A stretch of DNA of 12,212 bases. Origin: Nitrospirota bacterium. Its GTDB lineage: Bacteria; Nitrospirota; Nitrospiria; Nitrospirales; Nitrospiraceae. The stretch lies in assembly GCA_016201805.1 (NCBI GenBank), contig JACQCB010000135.1, forward strand, positions 1 through 12,212. Reading direction: 5' to 3'. Both the position numbers and the translations under genes were made by a program. Each line of letters begins with the position of its first letter. Within the stretch, counting starts at the first letter, position 1. The notes under the pieces are model-generated. The model did no database searches and was not told the DNA's origin. It saw only the letters and a program-made list of their open reading frames with translations. Below, piece after piece: positions 11,629 to 12,212 of the stretch.

Positions 11629-12212
11629 TGGATCGGGCGGTTGCCATTGACGTGTCCAAGTTGGGGAAGGTGTACGATGGAACCACGGCCATCGAAGATA
11701 TCTCCTTCCAGGTTTTTGCCGGGGAGATCTTCGGCTTGTTGGGGCCGAACGGAGCCGGGAAGAGCACGACCCTCCGGATTCTGATCACGTTGCTGCGGCC
11801 GACCTCCGGTCATGCCTTGGTGCTCGGCCATGATGTGGTCCGGGAGGCCGAGCAGGTCCGCCGTCTGATCGGCTATGTGCCCCAGGAACGGGCGATCGAC
11901 CGCTTCCTCACCGGCCGCGAGCACCTGTTGCTGCTGGCCGATCTCTACCACCTGCCCAAGGCCGAGGGGCTCCGTCGAATCGACGAGCTTTTGCGGCTGG
12001 TCGATCTGGAAGACAAGGCGGACCAGCCGGCCAAGACGTATTCGGGAGGGATGAAGCGCAAGCTGGACATCGCCTGCGGCCTCTTGCCGAATCCCAAGGT
12101 CGTGTTCCTCGACGAGCCGACGCTCGGGCTGGACGTGCAGAGTCGGCTCCGCATCTGGGACTACGTCCGCCGTCTGAAGGAGCGCGGCATCACGGTGGTC
12201 ATGACGACCAAT
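11628..12212 (+). CDS. ABC-2 type exporter ATP-binding protein (cut by right edge)
   Basis: The first 195 residues of an ABC transporter ATPase of the DrrA/CcmA-like class that powers ABC-2 type exporters at the inner membrane. Walker A is GPNGAGKST (39-47), the Q-loop glutamine is Gln86 (YVPQE), the signature is YSGGMKRKLDIA (138-149), Walker B is VVFLDEPT (Asp162, Glu163), and the D-loop LGLD ends at 169. The frame reaches the window edge at MTTN, just where the H-loop histidine should follow, so the gene is simply truncated by the window. Start ATG 11628 shares one base with the stop of the Lon-domain gene and has GGAG three bases upstream, so translation should be coupled. The permease is expected just downstream. 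Substrate unknown. Confidence 0.95.
   Translation, partial: MDRAVAIDVSKLGKVYDGTTAIEDISFQVFAGEIFGLLGPNGAGKSTTLRILITLLRPTSGHALVLGHDVVREAEQVRRLIGYVPQERAIDRFLTGREHLLLLADLYHLPKAEGLRRIDELLRLVDLEDKADQPAKTYSGGMKRKLDIACGLLPNPKVVFLDEPTLGLDVQSRLRIWDYVRRLKERGITVVMTTN

Noticed and set aside
1..12212. CRISPR array, tRNA/rRNA genes, insertion sequences or phage genes
   Set aside because: No regularly spaced direct repeats, no cloverleaf-like sequence in the gaps, and no transposase or integrase motifs were seen on either strand.

Overview
The window is mostly GC-rich and gene-dense, and reads as a chromosomal stretch of a diderm (LPS-bearing) bacterium. The rplI-glyA-nrdR order, a NarL-type two-component pair, a small soluble sulfite-oxidase-like protein, Asp-box lipoproteins and a tiny lysine-rich peptide together suggest Nitrospirota, most likely a Nitrospira. 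This is an inference from gene content and style; no marker gene in the window proves it.

Layout. Positions 1-920 hold two minus-strand genes: a secreted protein of unknown function, then the start of a second unknown protein that runs off the left edge. A near-consensus sigma-70 promoter at 1047-1075 reads rightward into rplI (ribosomal protein L9), glyA (serine hydroxymethyltransferase) and nrdR (ribonucleotide reductase repressor). A degenerate 7-bp repeat element sits between rplI and glyA. Next come a cytoplasmic histidine kinase with an N-terminal Rossmann (NAD(P)-type) domain and its overlapping LuxR/NarL response regulator (3492-5286). A convergent minus-strand sulfite-oxidase-fold oxidoreductase follows (5350-6003).

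The most striking part is the AT-rich leader at 6004-6360. It carries a near-perfect sigma-54 (-24/-12) promoter 26 nt upstream of the 5' side of the lpxC start codon, a sequence matching the IHF consensus around -49, and two dyads around -108 and -151 where enhancer-binding proteins normally sit. This suggests activator-dependent sigma-54 control of lpxC, the committed step of lipid A synthesis, which is unusual.

Downstream on the minus strand lies a coiled-coil plus HARE-HTH protein with its own sigma-70-like promoter, followed by a 12-residue lysine-rich micro-ORF with a strong Shine-Dalgarno and then a textbook intrinsic terminator (perfect 15-bp stem). A second AT-rich gap (8103-8459) holds a promoter-like site overlapped by a 15-bp dyad, and leads into a small LTxxQ-type periplasmic lipoprotein.

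The last part has a minus-strand pair (seven-repeat Asp-box beta-propeller lipoprotein, then a histidine phosphatase). Divergently transcribed from it are a Lon N-terminal-domain protein and the translationally coupled, right-truncated ATPase of an ABC-2 type exporter.
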